The notes under the pieces were generated by a model, which worked only from the letters and a program-made list of their open reading frames with translations, made no database searches and was not told the origin of the DNA. Positions 8,800-16,588 of a stretch of 64,000 nucleotides of DNA are shown piece by piece. The stretch lies in assembly GCA_965206655.1 (NCBI GenBank), contig CBDBKC010000038.1:1798001-1862000 (forward strand), read 5' to 3'. The DNA comes from JAPPLB01 sp965206655 (GTDB taxonomy: Bacteria; Acidobacteriota; Terriglobia; Bryobacterales; UBA6623). The stretch's first letter is position 1. Each line of letters opens with the position of its first letter. The translations under genes were made by a program, and so were the position numbers.

Positions 8800-9411
8800 T
8801 TCCATCACCAGGTCTAAACCCACCGCCTTTCAGGCGGTCAGCTTCGAGCGGGTCTGGATGACAATAGGGAGATGGGCGAATATCGGCGAGGGGCGCATGC
8901 AGTCTACGACATTAAGTATCACTTGGTCTGGATCACGAAATATCGCTACAAAGTCTTGCGGGGCAGGGTGGCGGAGCGGACACGGGATCTGATCCGGCAG
9001 AGCTGTCAAGCGCGAGAAGTGGTGGTGATTCGGGGCGCTGTGTCGCCGGATCATGTGCATGTATTGGTATCGGCACCGCCACAGTTGGCGCCGTCGAAGC
9101 TGGTGCAGTATGTGAAAGGCAGGTCGTCGCGACGGCTGCAAGATGAGTTTGGGGAATTGCGGAAGCGATATTGGGGGCAGCACCTGTGGGCGCGGGGATA
9201 TTTCTGCGCGACGGTGGGCGCAGTGGACGAGGAAACGATTAAGAATTACATTGAGAGGCAGCAATGGGACGAAGACGACCAGGGCTTCAAGATCACAACG
9301 CCCACCAAGCCTTGAGCCGGCTCTGAGCCGGGGCTTCTTCAGGCGGCTTCAGCCGCAAGCCGACTTTCAGTCGTAAATGAACCCACCGCCTTTCAGGCGG
9401 TGGTTGTTTAG
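8800..9411 (+). mobile_element. IS200/IS605-family element, copy 1 (between hcp1 and hcp2)
   Basis: A 612-bp element with no inverted repeats and no target duplication. Each end has a subterminal hairpin (CCGCCTTTCAGGCGG). It follows the pentamer TTTAG (8795-8799) and itself ends in TTTAG (9407-9411). The same size and ends occur at 42509-43120 and 63079-63690. Joining the flanks leaves the hcp1 stop codon intact, so hcp1 is not damaged. This copy differs from the other two at several bases, so it is the older or separately acquired one. Confidence 0.9.
8872..9315 (+). CDS. tnpA: IS200/IS605-family TnpA (Y1 HUH transposase)
   Basis: A 147-residue single-strand transposase. The HUH motif is visible as PDHVHVLVSAPP, and the catalytic Tyr lies in the C-terminal helix in TIKNYIERQQW. 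Normal length for TnpA of IS200. No TnpB accompanies it. It differs from the other two copies at a few residues (for example KNYIERQQ versus KKYIESQQ). Confidence 0.92.
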   Translation: MGEYRRGAHAVYDIKYHLVWITKYRYKVLRGRVAERTRDLIRQSCQAREVVVIRGAVSPDHVHVLVSAPPQLAPSKLVQYVKGRSSRRLQDEFGELRKRYWGQHLWARGYFCATVGAVDEETIKNYIERQQWDEDDQGFKITTPTKP

Positions 9412-9869
9412 TTCCCCATGGTGATCTCCTTGTAGTTCATCTCGTTCACCCGGGGTTCGATCTCAAGATAGAGGCGATCGTTCATAAGCCCGACTCCGGC
9501 GTCGGGGGCATCGGGGTCGCCTCCCGGTGTCATGTAGTTCGAAACAGAGAAGAGGCTGATCCAGCCCTCGAGCTTGAAGCTGACGATTACGTTATCCGGA
9601 TCTTCGTCGCGAAGGAACGAAAACGTCATGCCAACGATCTTGTCGCTGGTCACGATATTTGACAGCTCGTACAACCCCTGGATCTTGTCAAAGGGCATGT
9701 TCACTTCATCGCTGACATCGACCGAGATACAGATTTTAGTCGCCTGGGTTCCCATTTGAGGCAGCCCCAGCTCGTCCTTAGCCGTGCCAACGCGAATCTC
9801 ACAGGCATGGGCGTGAAACTCGACCCCGTTGATGTTGACGACACTGCGCTGATGAACGGGAGTTGCCAT
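9408..9869 (-). CDS. hcp: Hcp/TssD-like T6SS inner-tube protein
   Basis: A 153-residue protein of the Hcp/TssD class whose hexamers stack to form the secreted tube. It shows NINGVEFHAHACEIRVG at the N-terminus, the shared MPFDKIQGLYELSNIVTSDK block, and beta-rich FKLEGWISLFSVSNY and YLEIEPRVNEM strands. It is paralogous to the disrupted hcp2 just downstream. A ribosome site (GAGGTG) lies 10 nt before ATG at 9869. The stop codon sits at the right end of IS200 copy 1, and the pre-insertion flank supplies the same codon. With hcp2 broken this is the only intact tube gene in the window. Confidence 0.75.
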   Translation of the reverse strand: MATPVHQRSVVNINGVEFHAHACEIRVGTAKDELGLPQMGTQATKICISVDVSDEVNMPFDKIQGLYELSNIVTSDKIVGMTFSFLRDEDPDNVIVSFKLEGWISLFSVSNYMTPGGDPDAPDAGVGLMNDRLYLEIEPRVNEMNYKEITMGN

Positions 9870-9910
9870 CGGCTAGTTCACCTCTACGTTCGAAACGGGT
9901 ACGCCCAAAA

Positions 9911-10333
9911 CTACTTATCGCCACCGAACAAGGAAAACAATTTTGAGACAGCGGCACCCAAGCTACTCTTCTCTTGCGGGGAAGAAGTGGCCGTGGCCGC
10001 GGGGGTGCCCGGTTGTCGCGTCGCGTCGGGCTCTTGCGGTTCCGGGGGCTTTGCCCTCTCGAACGTCTTGCCGCCGCCGACCCGAAGTCCTATGCTGACC
10101 TGCTTATCCGTTTTGATCGTCTGCTCAGGCAGCTCGCCTTCGCCAGGGCCTTCGGATTCGGCTTGACGGCGTTTTCGCTCTTCGTCCGCCAGCCTCATCT
10201 CTCGCGCCGCCGAGCCGGCCAGGTTCGATCGCCGCAATGCGGGCCGATTGACCTCAATGCCGACTTCCTCTTTATTCAGCCGCGCCGATCGCGCCGCGGA
10301 GTTGTTCTTAAAGAGCGAGTAGTTGCTTGGCAC
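9911..10333 (-). CDS. Small basic/disordered protein between tssC and hcp1, unknown function
   Basis: A 140-residue protein that I do not recognise. It is polar and mostly of disordered composition, with a helical charged stretch (AREMRLADEERKRRQAESE, residues about 43-61) and a C-terminal hydrophobic end (LGAAVSKLFSLFGGDK) that could act as an amphipathic docking helix. It lies 21 bp after tssC and 41 bp before hcp1 in the same direction, so it is probably co-transcribed and may serve sheath or tube assembly (inference from place only). Confidence 0.6.
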   Translation of the reverse strand: MPSNYSLFKNNSAARSARLNKEEVGIEVNRPALRRSNLAGSAAREMRLADEERKRRQAESEGPGEGELPEQTIKTDKQVSIGLRVGGGKTFERAKPPEPQEPDATRQPGTPAATATSSPQEKSSLGAAVSKLFSLFGGDK

Positions 10334-10354
10334 AGGGGGCTCCGCGGCAGTTCC

Positions 10355-11692
10355 CTAGTTTTTCCCGTCCTTAGGCGTTTCAAACTCAGGCACATCAATC
10401 TTCAGGACAAACGTTTCAGCCGGACCGGTCGGCATCACATTGAGATTGATATCGCAGATGCCCTGCATGCGCTTGTTGGGATCTTTGTCAACGAAAAGAT
10501 CGTAGCCCAGGATGGTTCCCTGTGACACCTGCTCATCGAGCAACCGGCGCAGCGGCTTTTCGATCGACTCGTCCATGAACTGACGGGTCAGCACCTGCCC
10601 GGCGACCTGCAAAAGATAGTGCCGGCAGCAGCGCTCAAGATACCGCAGGATACGGTAAGACGTGAAGAACTTGAGAACGCCGTTCGGATCATCGGCTTGG
10701 GTCCGGCAGCCGAAGAAACAGAGGTGGTTGTCGGCGTCGCGGATGATCGGCACGAGTTGCCGCTCCATGCTGAGGTGTTCCATTTCGCCGATCAGCGGCT
10801 CGACACGGCATTTCTCCGAGCCCGAGATCTGACCGAATCGCGATCCCACCGGGCCCTGCGCAATGCCTGCGCCGTCGTCGGCACGCGCCACGGCCCCCGC
10901 GAAAACGAGCGAAGGCGGACCATAGAGATCGTCACCCCCATCGACTTCATCTTCGAACCAGTGCTTGGGCCTCAACTGGAGGTAGCCCATCGTGACAACA
11001 TCGGCGGCAGCCCGGTCTTCCGGTCGCTTCAAGAACTCGTACTTGCCGCCCGGCAGGAACTGACGCTCGGTGTTCTTGAACGACTTCTCGTCGTCGAGGT
11101 CGGTGACCAGCAACATGCCGTAAGCGTTGGCGATGTCCTCGAACTTCTCGCGGACGGACTGCTTGATCCCGCCTGGAATTACAAGGTTGCAAATGTCGTC
11201 GCGGAAGTTGAAATTGTCATTGCGCTGACGCACAAACTCCTCGATCGAAGCGACGCCCAGCGAGAACACATCCTCCATGGCCGTAGCCTCGCCGTTGAAG
11301 ACGAAAAGCTGTACGGGCTTGCGGATCTTGCCGTCCGGGACCTTGCTGTTCTCGAAGAACATCATGATCTGGCGATAGCTGCGCTCGATCGGGCGGATCT
11401 GTGTGAAGAGCTGGGCAAGCAACTGATCGCGCATCGTCTCGGCTTCGTCGATCGTCCCTTGGAGCTTCTTTACGGTTTCTTGGAAGCTATCGTCTTCGCT
11501 GATGAGCCTCTCGAAGTCCAATAGGCGGCTGAGAAAATCGCCCGCCGACTCGCGTGTGAAGATGCTCGATATGTCCCTTGTCTCGTCGAGCAACCCGGGA
11601 TGGAGGTCCGCGAAGATGTCCTGCAGCAGGTCCTTGGCAGGGTTTCCCTGGAGAATATCCGCCGTTGTTTTCGTTGCGACCGCGTCAGCCAT
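10355..11692 (-). CDS. tssC: TssC, large sheath subunit
   Basis: A 445-residue large subunit of the contractile sheath. It starts by overlap with the tssB end at 11692. The conserved sheath-fold regions are visible: FTRESAGDFLSRLLDFERLI near the N-terminus, a central SFGVASIEEF-like element (SLGVASIEEF), and the C-terminal YRILRYLERCCRHYLLQ block that TssC proteins share with phage sheath handshake regions. It is somewhat shorter than the usual 490-500 residues, with the reduction near the N-terminus. It pairs with TssB. Confidence 0.88.
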   Translation of the reverse strand: MADAVATKTTADILQGNPAKDLLQDIFADLHPGLLDETRDISSIFTRESAGDFLSRLLDFERLISEDDSFQETVKKLQGTIDEAETMRDQLLAQLFTQIRPIERSYRQIMMFFENSKVPDGKIRKPVQLFVFNGEATAMEDVFSLGVASIEEFVRQRNDNFNFRDDICNLVIPGGIKQSVREKFEDIANAYGMLLVTDLDDEKSFKNTERQFLPGGKYEFLKRPEDRAAADVVTMGYLQLRPKHWFEDEVDGGDDLYGPPSLVFAGAVARADDGAGIAQGPVGSRFGQISGSEKCRVEPLIGEMEHLSMERQLVPIIRDADNHLCFFGCRTQADDPNGVLKFFTSYRILRYLERCCRHYLLQVAGQVLTRQFMDESIEKPLRRLLDEQVSQGTILGYDLFVDKDPNKRMQGICDINLNVMPTGPAETFVLKIDVPEFETPKDGKN

Positions 11693-12240
11693 TAGCCTTC
11701 TCCTCCTTCAGATGCATCGGCGGCGGGTGCGCTGGATTTGCCGGCGACCTTCTCGAGCTCGCCACGCAGTCCGGCGAGCGCCGCGACGATTTCCTTACGT
11801 TGCGTCTCGTTGCCCCAAGCACGCCGTACGGTCGGCAGCCGCCAACGGTCTTTGAGGCGATACAGCAGGTCGATCTTGTCTTTCAGATCGGCGATATCGT
11901 TCTGCTTGTACTCGACTTGTTCTTCGCCGAACTCATCGGTCGTCCTGGTTTCCTGCCGTTTCTGCAGGTTCTCGGGAGTGAAGTCCTTAATGTTCCGAAA
12001 CTCAAACTCAGCCTTAAACTCGGTTTCTTCCTCTCCTGCATAGCCCTTGAACTTGAGTTCGGGCTTGAACTTCTTGAAGGCATCTTCGCCGGATTCGACC
12101 TCGATCCCCTGCTCTTCTTCGGATTCGAGATCTTTGCCGACACGGTCGAGCGTCATGGGCATCATGACGGCGCCGGTCGAAGTCGGTACCTTGCGTATCG
12201 ATGGCGTGATTCCTTTGCGAATGACCTTGACGAGAGGCAT
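11692..12240 (-). CDS. tssB: TssB, small sheath subunit (start adjoining IS1380)
   Basis: A 182-residue small sheath subunit. The conserved part is ELKFKGY then FKAEFEFRNIKDFTPENLQ, equivalent to the usual F-x-S-x-x-DF-x-P family pattern, followed by a helix that interlocks with TssC. I choose ATG at 12240 (MPLVKVIRKG). A longer open frame to 12285 exists, but its first 15 residues come from the IS1380 end. Only 8 bp of native sequence separate the start from the IS, so the native ribosome site and promoter are gone or displaced. Whether part of the original N-terminus was also lost cannot be told without a homologue. Confidence 0.8.
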   Translation of the reverse strand: MPLVKVIRKGITPSIRKVPTSTGAVMMPMTLDRVGKDLESEEEQGIEVESGEDAFKKFKPELKFKGYAGEEETEFKAEFEFRNIKDFTPENLQKRQETRTTDEFGEEQVEYKQNDIADLKDKIDLLYRLKDRWRLPTVRRAWGNETQRKEIVAALAGLRGELEKVAGKSSAPAADASEGGEG

Positions 12241-12248
12241 AGTCTTAG

Positions 12249-13914
12249 CCCGGATTTCCACTTTAGTTTCGATTCTGCTAACCATCGGGTGGCCTGGGAC
12301 GCCTTTATTTATGCGGGTTGGAAAGCACTCAAGGCGCTGAGGAGATCAACACCCAATGGGTGAAAAAGAAAACAAACCGTTCCAGCTAAGCTTCAACGGC
12401 TTATTGAAAGTCGATTTCCAAGGATCGCGTGTCACTTCCGACGGCGGGCTGATCCTGGTCCGCGAGCTGGACGAGCGACTCGGACTCGGGAAGCTGATCG
12501 ACGAACACCTCAGTGACCCACGGCAAGGCTTGAACAAGAAGTTCCCGCTGGCCGATCTGCTGCGGCAGTCAGTCTACTCTCGGCTGGCAGGCTACGAGGA
12601 CCTCAATGACGCCGTCCGAGTGTCGGCTGACCCGACGTTTCGCTTGATCGGCTCGAAGAGGAACTGGGATCGCGGCGGGGCACTGACCTCGCGACTGCAG
12701 AGCTTCGAGACGGAGATGCTGGCGAGCGAGGAGAACTTGCTGGGGCTGATGGCTGTGAACCGCGAGCTGGTGGCGCAAGCCGAGACGCAAGACGACTCCG
12801 AGCGCGTCGTGCTCGACATGGATTCGACCGAAAGCCCTGTCCACGGCCAGCAAGAGGGCAGCGCCTACAACGGCCATTTCGAGTCGGTCTGCTACCACCC
12901 GCTGTTGTTGTTCAACCAGCATGGGGATTGCCTGGCGGCGAAGCTGCGTCCAGGCAACGTGCACAGCGCTGAGGACTGGAAGGAGTTGCTGCTGCCCGAG
13001 ATCAAGCGCCAACAGGCTGTGGGCAAACAGGTCACCTTCCGGGGCGATGCGGCCTTTGCCAAGCCGGAGATTTATGAGTTTTCGGAGGAACGCGGAGTGC
13101 AGTACGCCATTCGCATTCCGGCCAACAAGAGCTTGGAATTGGCGATCGAAGACATCTTGTTTCGCCCGCCGGGCAGGCCGGGTCGCAAGCCCTTGGTGCG
13201 CTACAAGAGCTTCCGCTATCAGGCGGAGAGTTGGTCCAAGCCGCGACGCATCGTGGCCAAGGTCGAGCATCATCTCGGTGAGCTGTTCCCGCGGGTCGGA
13301 TTTATCGTGACCAACATGAGCTTGCCAAGCCGGTCGGTGGTGCGCTTCTACAACAAGCGCGGCACGGCCGAGCAATGGATTAAAGAAGGCAAACAGGCCA
13401 CGCACTGGACGCGGCTTTCGTGCCATCGCTTTCGGGCCAACGAAGTGCGACTGCAACTCAGCGTGCTGGCCTACAACCTGGGCAACTTGTGGCGGCGGCT
13501 CGGACTGCCGAACAGGATCAAGAGTTGGTCGCTCACGAGCTTGCAGCAGCGGCTGATGAAGACCGGCGGCCGGCTGGTCAAGCACGCGCGCTACTACTGG
13601 TTGCTGCTGGCCGAGGGGCATCTGAACCGGCGGCTGTTCGGTGACATGCTGCACAGGATCTGGGCGCTGCCGCTGCCGAGCGGGTAGCGTTACCTGGACG
13701 AGGATCAACAGTTTTTAGCTCCGAAAAGGCTTCGCAGGGAGCAGTGTCGGCCGGTGTGCCGTTCAGCCCGCTCCATCAACGTCTGTGAGCGGACGGACGG
13801 GCTTTGGGGCCTGCCGCCGGAGGTGATGTGCAGGGTTCAGCGCGGAAAGACGTGGTCTTCGGGGCAGCGCGGGTGTATACTTTCACCGTGCCAGGGCCAA
13901 AATGGAAATCCTGG
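12249..13914 (+). mobile_element. IS1380-family element, copy A (upstream of T6SS operon)
   Basis: A 1666-bp element with short imperfect inverted ends (CCCGGATTTCCAC at left, CCAGGATTTCCAT at right), nearly identical to the inverted copy at 61032-62697. Flanks CTTAG (12244-12248) and CTTAT (13915-13919) look like an imperfect target duplication. It lies between the T6SS operon and the vWA gene, with its left end directly before tssB. Some IS1380 elements such as ISEcp1 carry outward promoters, so it may now drive tssB (inference). Confidence 0.88.
12356..13687 (+). CDS. IS1380-family transposase (copy A)
   Basis: A 443-residue DDE transposase, amino-acid identical to copy B. The first catalytic Asp lies in VVLDMDSTESPVHG, the second in VTFRGDAAFAKPEIYE, and the Glu in the AEQWIKEGKQATHWTRLSCH block typical of IS1380. 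ATG start at 12356. Confidence 0.92.
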   Translation: MGEKENKPFQLSFNGLLKVDFQGSRVTSDGGLILVRELDERLGLGKLIDEHLSDPRQGLNKKFPLADLLRQSVYSRLAGYEDLNDAVRVSADPTFRLIGSKRNWDRGGALTSRLQSFETEMLASEENLLGLMAVNRELVAQAETQDDSERVVLDMDSTESPVHGQQEGSAYNGHFESVCYHPLLLFNQHGDCLAAKLRPGNVHSAEDWKELLLPEIKRQQAVGKQVTFRGDAAFAKPEIYEFSEERGVQYAIRIPANKSLELAIEDILFRPPGRPGRKPLVRYKSFRYQAESWSKPRRIVAKVEHHLGELFPRVGFIVTNMSLPSRSVVRFYNKRGTAEQWIKEGKQATHWTRLSCHRFRANEVRLQLSVLAYNLGNLWRRLGLPNRIKSWSLTSLQQRLMKTGGRLVKHARYYWLLLAEGHLNRRLFGDMLHRIWALPLPSG

Positions 13915-13999
13915 CTTATAGACCCTCCAACGGTTATCAATTGTATCCTACTAACGCTACGCCGTTTCCCCCGTGGATTTGCCCCCAGGGGTGCCGGTA

Positions 14000-15481
14000 C
14001 TAATAATCATCACGTGAGCGGTTGCCGAGCCGGGTTCGACCCGACGGCGCCCGCGGCTGCACAACGGTTTCGTCGCCCGGCCGCCGCGCCGCACCGCCGC
14101 CGCCGGCTTTCGCCGAAAAACCGGCCGGGGCTCCTCCGGGGCGTCCCGCGCTGGGCCGGTCTCCTGGCTGGGATGCCCAACGGCCCCGGGACGCTACCAC
14201 GGGCACATCGCCCATATATTGCTCCGGCCATACCAAGCGCGGCACCCAGAACCACAGAATCATGATCAGCGCGCCAATCCCCAGGAACACCAGCATCGGC
14301 CGAATCACGGCCCACCAGCTCGATTCGGTTCGCAGCGTCGGGTCGGCGAGCAGCGCTTTCAGCTCGGCCGGCTCGCACTCGCCCTCGAACAGTGGCAAAC
14401 CCATCTGCGGCGACGACCAGACAGTTTCATTGCTCTCGATGTTCCCCGAAGGGCTCGCCATCGTCATGCTCACTCGCAGTGTCTGGCCACCCAGCGAAGC
14501 GCGGTCTTGCTCGGGCGATTGGAATGTGATTTGTAGCCTGTTCAGCAGCAACTCCCTCGCGAAGGTGAACACCCGGCTGAGACTTTCTTCATCCGAAACG
14601 AGATAGCTGCGAGTCGAGATGCGTTGCAGCGCCGGCATATCGATCGAATTGCTGTCGCCCAACCCAACGGCGACCACTTGCACGCCCGAGGCGGCCACTT
14701 TGCCGCCCACGATATCGGTACCCTCCGCGCCGAAAAGACCAGGGTCGTCGCCGGCTTGCACGTCGTTTCTGCCGTCCGTCATTACGATCAGCATCACCTC
14801 GGCGGAACCTGCGTCACTGGCCATCTTCTGCAACAGAACATCGAGCGCGGTGTCAACGGCGGAATAGAGCGCCGTATTGTTGCGAATCTCGGGTGGGGGC
14901 AACGCTTCGATCTGCTGCCTGGCCTGTTCGACACTTGTCGCGAACCGCGCGGCGCGAATACGCGGCGCGACTTGATGACTCTCGAATGGGACGATAGCCA
15001 CCTGATCGAGACCGCCTTCAAAACCATCTAGAAAGCGGGAAGTCGCGGCCTTGGCGGCGTCAAAGCGCGTTTGACCACTCGGCATCCGCTGCAGCATACT
15101 GCCGCTGGTATCGATAACGATCAGCGCGACGCGGCTGCTTTTTTCCACATCCTGCTCGCCAACAGAGGCATAAAAGGGGACGATCTCGCGGCGGCCGGTG
15201 TGGACCGTGATGCTCTTTGCCAGTAACGTTGAATCCGGCAGTGGAATCGCCGCCGGAGCGCCCTCAGCGTCCACAATGTTCGCCTTCAACCGAAAACAGG
15301 GCACGTTGGTGGCCGGATCGCAGTCCACCATCCGCATCTTGTCGGCGAACTCCAGCTTGTATTGCGCCGATGACATCGCCGGGCCCACGAGTACAGCCGC
15401 CGCGGCAACCGCCCAGCACCACAACGATGCGTAGTGGTTCGGCGTGTGTTTGTGGCCTCGATATCTCACGAACGCATGCAA
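14000..15481 (-). CDS. Exported vWA-domain protein with C-terminal membrane anchor
   Basis: A 493-residue protein. Residues about 20-40 look like a signal peptide or anchor (WCWAVAAAAVLVGPAMSSAQ). A von Willebrand A domain follows with a complete MIDAS (DTSGS at residues 124-128, a later TALYS and MTDGRND), so it should bind a metal and a protein partner. A hydrophobic helix (MLVFLGIGALIMILWFWV, near residue 400) is followed by a Gly/Arg/Pro-rich cytosolic tail containing DETVVQPRAP, which could be a phospho-Thr site for the neighbouring FHA protein (inference). The gene starts 3 bp after the FHA gene in the same direction. Both are divergent from the ubiquitin-like operon. Confidence 0.8.
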   Translation of the reverse strand: MHAFVRYRGHKHTPNHYASLWCWAVAAAAVLVGPAMSSAQYKLEFADKMRMVDCDPATNVPCFRLKANIVDAEGAPAAIPLPDSTLLAKSITVHTGRREIVPFYASVGEQDVEKSSRVALIVIDTSGSMLQRMPSGQTRFDAAKAATSRFLDGFEGGLDQVAIVPFESHQVAPRIRAARFATSVEQARQQIEALPPPEIRNNTALYSAVDTALDVLLQKMASDAGSAEVMLIVMTDGRNDVQAGDDPGLFGAEGTDIVGGKVAASGVQVVAVGLGDSNSIDMPALQRISTRSYLVSDEESLSRVFTFARELLLNRLQITFQSPEQDRASLGGQTLRVSMTMASPSGNIESNETVWSSPQMGLPLFEGECEPAELKALLADPTLRTESSWWAVIRPMLVFLGIGALIMILWFWVPRLVWPEQYMGDVPVVASRGRWASQPGDRPSAGRPGGAPAGFSAKAGGGGAARRPGDETVVQPRAPSGRTRLGNRSRDDY

Positions 15482-15484
15482 CCT

Positions 15485-16423
15485 CTAATCGTTCTTCTTC
15501 CTGGTAACGAACCGCAGCGCCGTCCGGCCGATCATGAGATCGTCGTTGTGCCGCAGCTCTTGTGTCTTTGTCACGGTCTGTCCGCGCACCCGAAGCACAT
15601 ACCGGGCCATCCCCGCCTCGCCCGCCGCGTCAGGGTGCCTCGCTATATAGAAGCGACGTTCGCGTCCGAAGAGGGTCGCGTGGCGGGCGCCGATGGCGGC
15701 GTCAGGGATGAAAATTTCCACTTCGGGCCGATAGCGCGTCTTGCCGAGGTCGCCCGCCTGGCTTCCGATCGCGTAGGTATCGCCGTCCGCGAGTTCCCAT
15801 TCCTTATGAGTGTGACCGAACTTGCTCTGCGCCCGCGGATCGCCGCTGCTGATGAATTGCAACACGCCATCCCGCAGTAAGATCGGGGCCAGCGTGATGC
15901 CGAAACAGATTCCGACCCCCGTCAGCACGAATCCCATCGCCTGGGAAAGATCGGGAACCCGACTGCCGAGACCCGCGAAGAGTAGTCCGCCCAGCAAGCC
16001 TCCCGCAAAGGCGTGTGCCGCCCGCATGCGGTTGACCGCCGCCCAACGCAGTCCCACGCCCAGACCGATCAACGAACCGGCTAGCATCCAGGCCACTACG
16101 CGTGTGATCAGCGGCGATTTGGCGCCCAGATTATTCGTGATGGGAATCTGGATCAGCCCTGCGCAAAGGCCGGCGACGATGCCGATGAGTGCCCCGGAAA
16201 CGACATAGCGAGGCAATACGCGGCTCCCCGCCCAGCGGTCGGTGAAACCCACTGTCAGACCGCCGATAAAGCCGCCCAGAATCGTACTCGAGAGCAAGTC
16301 CGCAACCCAGATTGCCTCGAAAGTAGGCAACAGCGCCGAGATCAGCGAAACCAGCGTCCAAGAGAACAAGTCGGCCATACCGCCAACCAGCGACATGAAA
16401 TAAAGCGTCTGGTAAAGGCTCAT
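15485..16423 (-). CDS. Multi-pass membrane protein with C-terminal FHA domain
   Basis: A 312-residue protein. The N-terminal two thirds contain about six hydrophobic, Gly-rich helices (TILGGFIGGLTVGF, GALIGIVAGLCAGLIQIP and LAGSLIGLGVGLRW are examples). Residues about 225-310 form an FHA fold, with IFIPDAAIGARHATLF in place of the usual S-R-x-H phosphothreonine loop and a final LMIGRTALRFV. The loop has Ala-Arg-His rather than Ser-Arg-x-His, so phosphopeptide binding is uncertain. I choose ATG at 16423, because a strong promoter places the transcript start near 16445 and this excludes the longer GTG start at 16474. Confidence 0.78.
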   Translation of the reverse strand: MSLYQTLYFMSLVGGMADLFSWTLVSLISALLPTFEAIWVADLLSSTILGGFIGGLTVGFTDRWAGSRVLPRYVVSGALIGIVAGLCAGLIQIPITNNLGAKSPLITRVVAWMLAGSLIGLGVGLRWAAVNRMRAAHAFAGGLLGGLLFAGLGSRVPDLSQAMGFVLTGVGICFGITLAPILLRDGVLQFISSGDPRAQSKFGHTHKEWELADGDTYAIGSQAGDLGKTRYRPEVEIFIPDAAIGARHATLFGRERRFYIARHPDAAGEAGMARYVLRVRGQTVTKTQELRHNDDLMIGRTALRFVTRKKND

Positions 16424-16451
16424 ACAGGACCAATAGCAGCGAGCATGGGTC

Positions 16452-16481
16452 AGTATAACCGCCGCCTGAAACACGTGTCAA
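16452..16481 (-). promoter_or_regulatory. Near-consensus sigma-70-type promoter for FHA-vWA genes
   Basis: On the minus strand TTGACA (16476-16481) is followed by an 18-nt spacer and TATACT (16452-16457). Transcription should start about 20-25 nt before the ATG at 16423. It lies in the divergent gap shared with the E1-led operon, whose own possible -10 is TACAAT at 16558-16563. Confidence 0.65.
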
Positions 16482-16588
16482 AACGGGCTACGACCTAACT
16501 GTCCACGGCCGCTTGCCCTATACCGCCCTGCATTTAAGCGGCGGAAACCCCTGATGCTACAATCGGTTGCGGGTTTAGGGAGTCCAAC

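Noticed and set aside
11692..12285. TssB starting at 12285
   Set aside because: The first 15 residues come from the IS1380 end (the same sequence occurs at copy B near 62660); the native start is 12240.
12569..13708. Long antisense ORF over the IS1380 transposase (and its twin at 61238-62377)
   Set aside because: Present in both identical copies because the DNA is identical; Gln/Pro/Leu-rich composition of a shadow frame.
15485..16474. FHA protein starting at GTG 16474
   Set aside because: The TTGACA-N18-TATACT promoter covers that codon; ATG at 16423 lies downstream of the expected transcript start.
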